Positions 1 through 12,123 of a DNA stretch of 64,000 nucleotides are shown here, in pieces. Origin of the DNA: Circinella minor (Eukaryota; Mucoromycota; Mucoromycetes; Mucorales; Lichtheimiaceae); contig JAEPRB010000054.1 in NCBI GenBank assembly GCA_016758965.1, positions 1-64,000 of the forward strand. Direction: 5' to 3'. The notes below the pieces were generated by a model. The model was not told where the DNA came from. It ran no database searches and saw only the letters and a program-made list of their open reading frames with translations. The translations under genes were made by a program, and so were the position numbers. The first letter of the stretch is position 1; each line of letters begins with the position of its first letter.

Positions 1-357
<357 letters not shown>

Positions 358-359
358 TT

Positions 360-876
360 TTTTTTTTCTATCCAATTTTTTTTTTTTTGGCGGGAAATAA
401 GCAATTTTATATTTTGGGTCGTTGTCTTGTTTCTCTTTTTCCTATCATCTTTAAAAAAAAAAAAAAAACGCCCTTCTTTGTGTTTCTATATTTTTACTTA
501 TTAATACAAAAATAACTGATTATGGGCGTCCCCCCCTCCCGGAACATTTATATTATTTGCTTGCATAAAACAACTTCTGTCAATAATAATTCTGGATATA
601 TCTTTTTTTTTTTTTATCTAATAAAACAATAGTAGTACCTCCCCTTTACCTTTTTCTCTTTTATTACTATAGAACTCCCTTTCTTCTCAACCCTGCTCCC
701 CCATTCCCTCCCCCCCCCCAAAAAAAAAGAGACTCTCCGCAACAAAACACACTCACACACCACACACACACACATTTTTACAAACAAAAAAAAAAAAAAA
801 TTGAATAAATTGTTTTGGATAATATATATAAAAAAAAAAAAAAAAAGTGAAACAAAAACTGAACCGATTAAAAAAT
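360..876. other. Low-complexity intergenic DNA
   Basis: No gene is visible. The stretch consists of T-rich and A-rich runs, a C-rich patch near 665-720 and a CA-rich simple repeat near 741-775. It lies downstream of the CHY zinc-finger gene, whose stop codon is at 877, so it probably holds that gene's 3' untranslated region. The AATAAA-like words present are too common in this base composition to be called as polyadenylation signals. Confidence 0.6.
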
Positions 877-3800
877 TTATTCATTTTTTCGTTTGTTTTT
901 ACCAGCAGTGCCAACTCGTTCCTGCTTTTTAGAACTTGTCTTTCCTAATCCTTTGTATTTGTGGGGATCCTAGAAAAATAGATTTCGGGTTATTTATTTA
1001 TTTATTTTTTTTTTTTGTCATACATTGCAAAAAATAAAATAAAAATAAACTTTTTTACCTTACGACTCATGAGTGCTTTTGATCGAGTCCCTTCTCCTCC
1101 TTCCCAAAAACGGGAATGAGATCTTTCAAAAACATGTCCACAAGTACATTCTGGTGCAATGGCTTGTTCACGTGAACATTGTCCGCAAACATGACGTCTT
1201 GCCATTTCAAAAATATGGTCCTCTTGTTTATCATGACATACATCGCATGGATATAATCGACTACAACATGGGAAACGGAACCATCGTTTACTCTTACGAT
1301 AATGATCACATGTACCTTTATCAGGTAAGGGTTCACCTACAGTTAACGGGGCTTCTTTCTTCTTTTTTCGTTTCAACATAGCTTTGGATATCTTTGATTG
1401 ATCAGCTTCAAATTGGTCCCCATCATCTACTCCTGTACGAATAAACCGAAAATCACCTAATGTAACGACATGAGAGGTATGACATTCAAAGCATCGACTG
1501 TGTTTAGGATGATCATGCGGTGTCAAAGTCCAAGCGCTATCATCGTCCATACATTGTACACAAGCACCAATATATTTGGAAGTTAAAATATCAAATGGTA
1601 GACATCCATTGAGTTGAAGTAAACCAAGTTTATTTGAACTTTGATGCATAAGATCTAATATAAAATTATTTTAGTCTATCCATTCTCCTGTAGTCCCTTT
1701 CCCCCCCCCCCCTTTTTTTTTTTTTACCTGAAAAAAACTTGACACCCATTAAATTTCTACATTTTGTACAAGTTTTCCAAACTTGACTATTTTCTTTAGT
1801 ACAAGTCAAATAAAAATTGAACGGGTCTTTTGGTACTAAATTTTCAATATCGGTCATGGTTTTACATTTTGAACATTTGACAACCATATTTAATTGAATG
1901 CAACGGAAAAGAGTGATATTTTCCAATTGATAATCGTAAATATAAATTGCAGTACCATTCCGTGGAACAGATGGACTGGATGATTCAGAAGAACCAATCG
2001 CCTCATTCTCCTTCTTGGTTTGATCCGAATGATCAGGGTCGGAAGAAGAACTGACAGTAATAGGATCATCCTTGTTTGTCATACTATTAGATGATGTAGA
2101 AGGGTCCAAATGAGTTGGCCTTAAGAAACTAGGATCATCCACTACAATGACTCTTCCTTTGTCTTCATCAAATAGGGATGCTTTAGCATTCTTATGGAAT
2201 GACAATTTTCCTTTTCCTGGGTCTTGTTGTTGCTTGGTTACACTAGCACGTTCTTTGTATATTTGTGCTTCTTCGTCTTCAGAGGATGACGATGATGTTT
2301 CTTCATCACTATTCTTGATTTCCCAAGGTCGTTCTGGAGGATATTGTAAGATCATTTCAAGATTTCGGTTTAACCAATTTAAGTTTTGAAACAATGTTCT
2401 TTTGGATTTTTCCACGTGTTCAGCAAATACATAAGAGATATCCCTAATTTATAATAAACAAATAAAAATAGGTTATCATTTTTTCATCCTGTTATTATTT
2501 ATTTTTTTGTTCCTTTTTTTTTTTTACCTACCTTGCTTCATCAACGCCAAGCGCTTTATTTTCTACTTCAATTGTACAAGATAAAAGAGGATATTGTACA
2601 GGTATATGATATTTGACTTTTAATTCCTTATTAAAAGTATCTTTATATGAAAATTCAGGATCTTCCAGATTTAACACCAGTTGTACCACTGTTTCTGTCT
2701 GATCATTCCTGCATAATTACATACAATCGTGATCGTTTTAGTTTTCTGAAAAAAAAAAAAAAGCAAAAAGACAAACTCTCTTATGATTTGTAACAACCAC
2801 ATATATATATATATAGATAGATACAACTATTATTTACCTTAAAGTTTTATATGACCCACGGAATCGAGCTTGAAGTTGTTTTAATTCTTTTTCGCGTTTT
2901 TCCGCTGCTTCAGATAATTGAGTTGATGTAAAAAAGGGTACGGCTTCTGCATCTAATTTACGGTGATGATGATGATGATGGGTTGATAATGACAATGATG
3001 ATGTTGATGTCTTATTTGATTTTTGTTGTTGCTGTGTATTCACAATAGGTTTAGATGATGATGATGATGTTGCTATGGCTGAGGAAGAAGTAGAAGAAGA
3101 AGAAGAAGAAGCTACAATATTAGCAGCTTTTGTTGTCGCTGCAGCAATAAAATCTTCAGGAAGTGCTGGTGCAATTAAAGATTCTTGTTTTTCTTCAGGT
3201 TTTGGTGGTGGTAGTGGTGATTTTGGCGTGGTTGAAACAAATCGCATGGTCGTTGCAGGTTCTTGTTGAAGTAAATTTTCAATATTTTTATCAAGCCAGT
3301 TCATTTGTCGTACGAGTGTTGCAGATGTTTGCTTTGTATAGTTTTCAAACCCTTTTTCTAGATTACTTAATAAAATCATAGAAAGAATGTTGTCAATATT
3401 TTCATTATTTTGCAATCACCCTTTCTATCCCTTTTTTTTTTTCTGTTTAGATATTTTTAACTTACAAGGCAAAGCCTTTTGGAATATTAGCATTCATTAC
3501 AATAATAGTACATGATTCTTTGGGATATCTTGCTGGTACTCTAAGTTGTAATTGAAGCATATTGAGTTCAAATGGAAAATCAGGATCACTAGGTGGAAAA
3601 GCTAGTCGAACTATTGTACATTCGTCATTTTCACTATAGATACAATAAATGACATTTTGACAAAAAAAAAAAAAAATTAGATGAGGAATGACATTAAAAT
3701 TCTGGTTTACAATATGCCATTTTTTTTAAAAAAAAAGTGATAAAGACTTTTTTTCCCTCTTTTTTTTTTTTTTTTATACCTGACTTTTTTAAATGTGGAT

Positions 3801-3993
3801 CGATAACGTCTTTCAAGTTGTGTGAGTTCGGCTTCTTTATTTCGTGCAACCTTATGTTATTATTATTATTATTACTTTGTTAATATATACACATAAATGA
3901 GTTTATTATGCATAAATGACCTAAAAATATAATGTTTACCGTAACCACTGGTTTTGACACAGGTCTTGATACGGGTCTTCTAGGTTCTGTCAT
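877..3993 (-). CDS. CHY zinc-finger protein with two RWD-like repeats
   Basis: Eight exons in minus order: 3993-3940, 3850-3780, 3633-3466, 3365-2838, 2708-2532, 2443-1728, 1654-1059 and 969-877, giving 800 residues. Two related segments (about residues 24-115 and 255-345) repeat the pattern QLxxRxR...DPxF...YPxxSCTI; they look like RWD-type folds and are an internal duplication. A CxxC...CxxC zinc-ribbon-like pair lies near residue 530. The CHY zinc finger lies at about 684-745, beginning GTCDHYRKS and containing CCxxLYPCDxCH and HVCGQC. A Ser-rich, poly-His linker separates the repeats and the tail is Lys-rich. CHY fingers occur in ubiquitin ligases and in the yeast mitochondrial protein Hot13. 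No RING finger is seen here, so the function is unknown. The start follows in-frame splicing of a short first exon. Confidence 0.85.
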
Positions 3994-5065
3994 GGCTTTC
4001 GTAATGAGAAGTTATAAAATAGTGAAGCGGGATATCTTTGGGTCGTCGTTTTCCCTCCCGTTTTTATATAAAGCCCTAAAAAAAATTCGCGGAGCCAGGA
4101 ATTGCTGCGGTAAAAAGCTTCCTTTTTTTGATTTTGTGTCGCAGCAATCCGGCTAGTGTTTTTATTAACCCCCCCCCTAAAAGAACCATTTACAAATGGA
4201 AACATGATAAGTGTTATGAATATAATAAAGAACAAGTTATAAAAAGGTAGTACTGAATTGTATACATTGATTTAAATACATTACTTCGGCTACTTTAATC
4301 CTATCCCTTTTCTTTCTTCTGCTTCTGCTGTTGTCACCATGAAGAATTCTTCTCACTTGTTGTGTAGATATACTCTGTGGGAACCATCAATGATTACGAT
4401 ATGAAATTACAAAGCAAAATAATAAAATGAAAAAGTGATTATCAAACTTTTTTTTTTTAAAGATACACATGCTTACTACTGCCACAGTATGTAAATTCCA
4501 ATACCTCTATATTTGAGTTTACGACAAAAAAAAAAAAAAACTAATGTTACGTAAACAATGATGGTCCTTTTTTTCCAGGCATATTTTTTATTCTAATGAT
4601 GAAAAAAATCATTAATCAGGGTATGAAAGTAACTAATTTTCAGTCCGATACATATTCATTTTAATCATTTGGGTCATATTTACGTAGTTAATAAAATGAA
4701 GATATCATATTAAAAGTATATTGCTTTCGTTTTTATTGTTAAATATGGTACTTTTAATGTAGTTAAACCGTTATTAAATTGATCGTTTCATTTACTAAAA
4801 TTGGACGAAAATGATTTGATTTATAAAATATATTCCAGTAACATGTAATATAAATATATATAATATAAAATATTGGCTTAGCGTTTTTCATTGTTATGTG
4901 AATGATGTTACCCAAGCAACAAAAAAGTTGACAGCATGATTACCTTTTTAGGAAGACACAGTCACTTGCTTTGGCTGCATTTTTCTTTTTTTTTTTTTTT
5001 TGGGAGCCCTCTGAATTTTTTTTTTTTCTTTTCTACTTTACTGTTCGACTTAAAAAGAAAAGGAA
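3994..5065. other. Divergent intergenic region, CHY gene / RRM gene
   Basis: About 1.07 kb between two divergent starts, so it should contain both promoters. It includes an inverted repeat near 4094-4153 and a short open stretch on the minus strand (4237-4373) preceded by a CAG acceptor, described under findings. The remainder is AT-rich with T runs near 4980 and 5018 just upstream of the RRM gene. No TATA box can be told from the background. Confidence 0.6.
4094..4153. promoter_or_regulatory. Inverted repeat of a GCAGCAA-type element
   Basis: TTGCTGCG at 4102-4109 and its exact complement CGCAGCAA at 4140-4147 face each other across about 30 bases. The flanks GCC and GGC extend the symmetry imperfectly. 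It lies roughly 100-160 bases upstream of the CHY gene start and is much richer in GC than its surroundings. It could bind a dimeric factor or form a hairpin. No function is known. Confidence 0.35.
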
Positions 5066-6722
5066 ATGCCAACTCAAAACGAAGGACAGGTAATTATCAA
5101 ACTTGAATTTTGTACCTTTCAATGGTGATCTTACATTACTAAAAAAGAATGTTGCTATTTTAAATACATAGGTCAAGAAAGTAGATACAGCTCCGGAAAC
5201 GGTTGACAACGTAAAAGGAACAGAAACAACGTAAGAAGTTTTTTTTTTTTTTTTTAATTATGGCAACAAACTATTATTACTCGTTAATCTAATATATATA
5301 TATATATCAAAGTGAAAAACATAATGAAAAACGACGTATCGAAGATACCATTGATGATAATGACGATGATGAAGAAGAAGAATTGGATGAGTTTGGCCGA
5401 GTAAAACGTCGACGACAAAAGTTTCGATCTGAACGTAATGATGATGATCATAATACCGAGGAAGGAGTACACGAAGATCAGAGAAAGAAAGAAGAAGTAA
5501 AACGAGAGGACGGAGAAGAGAGTGATATAGACGATAATGAAGATGATCGACGTTATCGCCGTTCCTATCGCCGTCGACGTAGCAGTGGCAGTAGATATTC
5601 AGATGAGGATGAGGATGATGAAGATTACCATCGGTATCGTCGATCTAATTATTCTAGACGAGACTCTTCACCCCATTATCGTCGAAGTTATCGTCGTCAT
5701 CACCAGGATCGTCGGTCATCACAGTATAGATCAGGCTCAGAAAGTCCTGATGAAGAATTCGGTCGACGAAGAAGACGATCCTCTCGTCATAGAAATTATC
5801 CTGATAATAATAGAAATGTACGTACCATATAAGTAGGACAAGAAATGGATCTTTGTGAAGGTGGATTGTATGTATAAAAAAAAAAGACTGTTTTAACTTA
5901 TATTTTTTTTTTTTGGTTTTTTTAAGCCATATGATGCTGCAGCAAGATATATTGATACGGAATTCTATGCAACAAAAATATATATTGGTGACCTTGAAGG
6001 TGTTTCGTATGATGATTTGGAACGCACATTTGGTCGTTATGGCCCAGTTCGTCAAGTCAAAATGGTGGAAAATAAAGAGTATGAAATTTTTATTTCAATT
6101 AGCATTTTTACTAGTGGATACATATATGTATTTGATTTCTAACATTTATTTACTTATTTATTATTAAAAAAAAAAAAGCTATGCCTTTGTAACTTATGAT
6201 GATCAAGAAAGTGCAATGGCTGCTATTCAAAATATGCACGGTGCTTTATTTGGTTCTCGACATATTAAAGGTAAGATACACATTTCAAGAAAAAAAAAAA
6301 AGCAAGCTTCTTTTCTTATGTTTTTTTTTATTCGATCTAATTGTAGTAAATCGGGCGAAAATTCCAGAACGTAATCAAGTCGGTTTTGGTAACGTGCCTT
6401 GGACAGATGAAGGTAAACAAATAGAGAGAAATTATAAAATCCCGCAAATTATATTTATAGAGTTCATTTATTGTTTTTACTGATGATGTTACAAAAAAAA
6501 AAATAATATAGATGGAAATCTTGCCAAGGAAGAGATGCAAAGTTATCCTGTTAGTCGAGAAATATCGCCATTATTTGGATCAGGTAAGAAGAAATTGTTT
6601 GGGATGGATTTTAAAAGAAACAATTGTTTTTTTTTTTTTTTGCTTACAACGATATTATTATAGATAACCATACCCCACCACCCATGGGTGGTCGAACATT
6701 AACATCATATGACGATCTTTAA
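5066..6722 (+). CDS. SR-like RNA-binding protein with one RRM
   Basis: Eight exons (5066-5089, 5172-5230, 5313-5817, 5927-6078, 6179-6270, 6347-6412, 6512-6583, 6664-6722) give 342 residues. The first two thirds are strongly charged: acidic Asp/Glu runs followed by Arg/Ser/Tyr-rich sequence (RRYRRSYRRRRSSGSR). A single RRM spans about residues 210-285, with RNP2 KIYIGDL and RNP1 DYAFVTYDD. The short tail has no known domain. Proteins with an RRM and an RS-rich region act in nuclear pre-mRNA splicing, but here the RS region precedes the RRM, unlike classical SR proteins. The exact orthologue is not recognised. The three C-terminal introns are short and T-rich. Confidence 0.85.
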
Positions 6723-7072
6723 AACTTATCCATTTGATTTCTGTATCAAAAACCAAAAAAAAAAAAAAGCATATAATCATTTTCACCATAACTTTTGCAT
6801 TTCATACATCATCATCAACATACATCATATCATTTTATTTTTTTTCATTGTACTCTTTTATTTCTATTTTTTTGTTTTTATTATTTTTTTTATTTTTGGG
6901 TAATTTTGATATAAGTAAGATTGGAATATCTGCAAGCAAGCAAGAAAAGGCAAAGAAGAAAGAAAGTTTATACATATTCAATATATATATATATAGTAAT
7001 GATAAAAAAAATAAAAAAAAATAAAAAAGAGCTTTGTTTCTATAAATATATACAATTTGAATTTTACTCTTC
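6723..7072. other. Convergent intergenic region
   Basis: About 350 bases between two stop codons facing each other. It is very T-rich, then A-rich, with long runs and a TA dinucleotide stretch near 6981-6995. It should contain both 3' untranslated regions. No gene or structured element is seen. Confidence 0.6.
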
Positions 7073-9595
7073 TCAATTGAATAGAGCGGCTGATACAATA
7101 TTGACAGGTTGTCGTATTTTGGGTAAAGTCAGCTTGCGCGGTAATCGTCCAAAGATAGGTAATGACGTAGTTTCTCCTTGTACCATTTGAAGGTACTGCT
7201 GTTCGTCATAATGTTTCAAAGCTGCCCATGAGGGATTTAAAAATCTTAAATGCCTTTTTATCAGTTTAAGTTTATCTATTTATATACATAGTTAGGGTTA
7301 GTAAGTTTCTTTTTTTAAAACTTAATATTCAACATACATACAAAAAAAAAAAAAAAAAAAAAAAAAAACACAATAAATGTACCTTTGTGTCGACTTTTTG
7401 CCATAATACCATGTAACGGCTTATCCGGAGCTGGTAATGTACCTTTGGTTCCCTGTCGCAAAGGTGGTTTACCCTTGACTAAGCGACAAATATTTCGTGC
7501 AATGCATACACCTGCCAATGTAGCAGCGTATCCAGTTTTCTCTTCAACAACATTGGTGACATCACCTCCAGCAAACAAATGCCCATACTTCCAATGTTCA
7601 ATTTGTAACGTTGGTTTGACTCGAATATGGCCCCAACCATCCACACATGTGTCTAGAAGAGGATCATTGGTTGCATTTAACAAAAGTCCACTATGGGGTC
7701 TGGTTCCAGTTGCTATGAAAACCTTATCGTAATTGTTATATTCTCTTCCACTTGAGCCAATATAACGACTGTCTGTACCGCCGCCTACAGTATCCATAAT
7801 TCGTTCGTTACACACAACCTCGACATCTAGATCTTCTATTAAATAGTCCATGGCTTTAGCTTGTTGAGTACAATCGCTTCGACTTAGTAATGTAGAATGC
7901 GATTCCACCAATGTCACTTTCTTTTTTGGATATTTGCTTGGGAAGTGACTGGAAGCAATTTCTGCAGCAAGTTCACAACCTACAAGACCACCGCCTACAA
8001 TCAGTACACGCTTGGCCCTCACTAATTCCGAATTTACTTGATCTAATCCAGAAAGTCGGTATATTGAAGATACATCGGTTGATTTTAATTCTGATGTATA
8101 GGAACTTCCTGTAGCCATGACAAGATAATCAAAAAATATCTACATAGATATAAAATAGATGGATTCGTTAATACAAAAATGAAATGGCTTTTATTTTTCT
8201 TTCTGTTTCCCTACGATATATCTATATATGTATTCAAAAAACTTACAGTTTTTTCATTCACGCGCACTGAATGTGCATCGTGACCAATATCTTCTGCATA
8301 TCCAATAACTACTTTACCATTTTTAACATAGGTATCATGACGTACACGCATTGTACTTGATTTCTCTGGATGAACGATTCTTTTTACAATTCCAGGAGTA
8401 TATTCAAATGAGTCTGTAATAATACAGAAAAAAAAAAAAGTAATAATGAAAATATTGAGTATTTTGTACCACCACGGACTCGTCCAAAGTTTTTAAACGC
8501 ATATAGTGTCCTTCTGATCATCCCAAAAAAAAAAAAATATGCAATGTATGCTGCACAGCGCGAAAAAAAAAAAGAGTACATATATAAATAAACAAATAAA
8601 GATCATTTACCTTTTGTATCAATAAGGGTGACATGAAATAAAGGCATACGATCTAAAATGGATGCCACTGTAAAGCCCTTTTTTTTTATATATATAATAA
8701 GAATTCTTAAAGTTAGACAGAAACAAAAGTACGTAATGGTTTTAAAGCGATCAATTTGATATTTACTGTGAAACCACCACCGATGATCATGACACGAATC
8801 GGCCGGTCTTTTCCAAGACTATCATCAACCCAATCATTATTTTGAGCAATATCAGGTGATAATGGAGAAGGGCTGCATGGTTTCATCAATCTATAATATA
8901 TGATTAATACAAATGAATACGTCTTGAGTGATTAAACGAAACGAATATATTCAACATCATTTTTGTACGTATTTTTTTTTTTTTGTTGTTGTTACAAACT
9001 TACTGTAATGTGTTTACATTCTTGACACGAGTAAAGTCATCCAATTTCGTTGTCTATGTAAAAAGAAATTGATTGTTGTTAATCATCTAGTTTAAAAATA
9101 GGGAGGTTTTTTTTTTTTTATCATTTAAATAATTATAACCAAAAATTATTACCAGCGTTTCTAGAACTTGTTTTTCAGTGTCTTTTAATATTTCAGCAGC
9201 ATCTTCGCTACTCAATATACACCATGACAGTGCATCTATGTCTTCTGAAACTTGTTGCCTAGTTGTAACATCACTTAATTTTAATTTTCCTCTAGGAGCC
9301 AGAAATGTATCATATATTCTAATGATTCATATACAATTCAACAACTGATTAATAAATGATTTTTTTAACGCTTCACAAAAAAAAAAAAAAAAAAGTTGAT
9401 GATGTATGAATAATTATTTTACCTATGAAGCATAGATTCAATTTTTTTTGGATCATTTTCGTGTCGCAACTGTGACATGGCCTCGATAAATAATAAATTA
9501 TGAGAAAGATAGTGTGTATCATTACGTCTCAAATAAGCTTCAAAGGATGCTAATAACTTTGGATCTGATAATACATTTTGTATGAGAGAGACCAT
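7073..9595 (-). CDS. RGS domain fused to AIFM2-like FAD/NAD(P)H oxidoreductase
   Basis: Eight exons in minus order: 9595-9423, 9318-9153, 9053-9004, 8890-8767, 8677-8611, 8413-8247, 8139-7383 and 7275-7073, giving 568 residues. Residues about 8-128 match the RGS fold: an N-terminal LSDPKLLASFEAYLRR, then LSHNLLFIEA, then IYDTFLAPRGKLKLS. Residues 160-560 are a pyridine nucleotide-disulphide oxidoreductase of the AIFM2/FSP1 type, with the FAD motif VMIIGGGFTGF (interrupted by an intron), the NAD(P) motif VLIVGGGLVGCELAAE at about 294-306 and the second FAD motif LFAGGD. RGS domains speed GTP hydrolysis by G-alpha proteins; the AIFM2 family reduces quinones with NAD(P)H. Joining them in one protein is unusual. 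No signal peptide or membrane segment is evident. The last intron holds a 26-base A/T run. Confidence 0.85.
8370..8524 (-). repeat. Partner copy of the repeat at 1-155
   Basis: This covers part of exon 6 and the following intron of the RGS/FAD-oxidoreductase gene. It is about 94 percent identical to 1-155 by eye, in the same orientation, and about 8.4 kb away. The mismatches are confined to the intron side. Confidence 0.85.
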
Positions 9596-12123
9596 GTTTT
9601 TTTATTGCTGACAAAATAATTCAAAAGAGATCAGAAAAAAAAGAAAGAGAAAGAAAATTAAAAAGATATCAGTGGAACGAATGCCACAATGAAAAAAAAA
9701 AAAAAAAAAAAAGCTTGCTTGTTTTGTACGAGGTACGTGGCCAATCATATTAAAAAATTGCATATACAGTAACTTATATGCATGGGACCATCCTCTTTTT
9801 TTTTTTTGATTGACGTCAAACAAAAAAAGAAAAAAATTTCTTCTTCACAAAAAATGAACCCTTTTTTTTTTTTTATCAGTTCCGCAAAACTGGCACAAAC
9901 CACACTTGTTCCAAAGATTTGAAATATTTTACTGTTGAATCTGCGCCAAAGTCATTTGAAGCACGTAAAAAAAAAAAAGATTATGTTTATATCGATTGAA
10001 TTCTTTAAAGTGAGACAATCTCTTTTATTGTCCCTAATATTCATTCATAATAAAAATATAGTGTACATTTAATAAATCCGTTGTGAAATAATAATAAGGA
10101 CACTGCAGTAAATGTTAGAATGAGTTTATCAGTGGATAAATATTGTGCATCAGATATTATACTCTCTATTATAAAATATATCTTTTGAAGACAGAACTGA
10201 AACATTGATCACTAAAACCAGATATTATATAATGATTATACCGAATAAAAAAAAAAGAACAATGTGTTAAAGGATCTGAGAAATCGCTACGTAATACATG
10301 ATGTAAGTAAAATTTTGTTGTCAAGTTAAGCTATGGTTTATACTATTTAGATCACAGAAAAAGAAAAGAAATGGTGCTTAAGTAAACCTGTGTGTATATA
10401 TTTTTATTAAACATTTTATCGTCATAATTACTTTGTGTTATATTCTTACTAATAAAAATGTCTTAGCACTTGTTACAACAGCGTAGTTGAATAACATAAA
10501 TAGTGATTCAGTATTATGAGATTGAGTTTGTTAAAAGTAAATAATATTCCAACCCACTTTTTTCAGTCATTACCAATGACTGCAAGAGCATCAAAAAAAG
10601 ACAGAACCACTGAAATAGACCAATTGTCAGAGTCGTGAACTCACCATCGCGAACAAAACTAACATAATCATTATGTTACTGTTTCTTTGGTTACGTAGTT
10701 AGTATGCTACTACTACTACTACTATTTACTTATTAAAAATTACTACATCAACATATACGTACGTACATAAAAAATATAATACAGCTTTGCCATCAATGCA
10801 AACATGCTATGGCTTAAAAATACTCTTTTTTCTACGTATATCTTTTTTTTTTTTTGAACGTTTTAGGAATGATACGTATTATTTCATTACGTCATTAAAA
10901 ACTTAAGAAGTATTAAAAAAAGAGCTTAAGACTGTAGATTATGGTACATCCAATATTTTATAAAGAAATATAACAATGCAGCACAGTGACTTATTTATCA
11001 TGTATTTTACTATGATAATAAAGGTCAAAGAAATACAAATTTATGTTTTTTTTTTTTTTTTTTTCACTCAAATGTCATAGAGAAGGTATATATGACACTC
11101 TTTTATTACTTCAAAATATTTTTTTTCTGTTACGTATCAACCCTTTTTTCTATAGCAAAATGATCTCACTTGGGCCCCAGCTGGGTGCCACGAGGATGAG
11201 GTACTGTATTTATAAATGTTCTTAATTTTTTCAGTTGAAAAAGGACAAGAATATTCCAATATTTAGCAAAATATATAAAGAAACAATAAGCATAAAAGTA
11301 ATAAATAGTTATATCGGTCATTATGTTTTAAGATGAGATACTTTATTTAAGCATAAAATGAATAAATACTAACTACGTAGATTACGTTAAAAAGTACGCA
11401 TACGGGAGTAAGTTATCTGTATTTACAAAATCATATATACAATTCTATCATAACTTTCGTTTCGACGAGCAACACAATTATATCACAGAAAGGTGACTTT
11501 CGTATCTTTTTTTTTTGATAACTGGTTTTTTATTTACTTTCCTTACCAGCTGAGTACTACATAGTATGCAATATACGTAAATAAAACTAAAACTTTTGAG
11601 TACTAATATTCAAAGAAAAATGTTAATTATCAAAGAGAAACAAGTTGTTATTTATACTATTTAGTGCTTGAATTCAATAACTGTAGACTATTTTTATTTG
11701 TTATGCCTCTTTCATATATCTAAACTGATTATGCATTAAATTAAAGGTCTCCAGGAGACCACAACAGGCGAGTACCAATAGATATAATGATACCATATTT
11801 TATATGTTAGTTATCAGCAGCTTCCTTATTTGTAATAAAAAATTTACCACTAGATTTAATTGTCAATGTACTGTATCATATTTGTGTAAATATAGAAAAT
11901 GTAAATTTGTTTATTATCATTGCAATGTGTATAGTTTCAAATAGACAGATAGAGTTGCTAAGAAGACGAGATTCAAATTACTGGTTTAAAGTAGATAATG
12001 AAACTCAGTTCGACCACAATTGGAAGCTTCAAAACCATTTATGGTAGGGTGAGTGGCCCTGGCATTTTTTTTTTCTTTGTGAACAACCTTTCAAAAAAAA
12101 AAAAAACACCTTCGAAATCGATC
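9596..12123. other. Gene-poor divergent intergenic region
   Basis: About 2.5 kb between the starts of two divergent flavoprotein genes. No open frame with coding character was found on either strand. The sequence is AT-rich, with several TACGTA palindromes (for example near 10291, 10693, 10759, 10836, 11388 and 11573), an ACT trinucleotide run near 10704 and A/T homopolymers. No tRNA or transposon coding sequence was recognised. The base composition resembles the other long intergenic regions in the window. Confidence 0.6.

Noticed and set aside
5654..6055. Minus-strand frame in the RRM gene
   Set aside because: It reads the complement of Arg/Ser-rich codons and crosses a well-supported intron.
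11998..12123. Upstream ATG for the AIF-like gene
   Set aside because: It would place a poly-Phe and poly-Lys read before a clear mitochondrial presequence; the ATG at 12124 is better.
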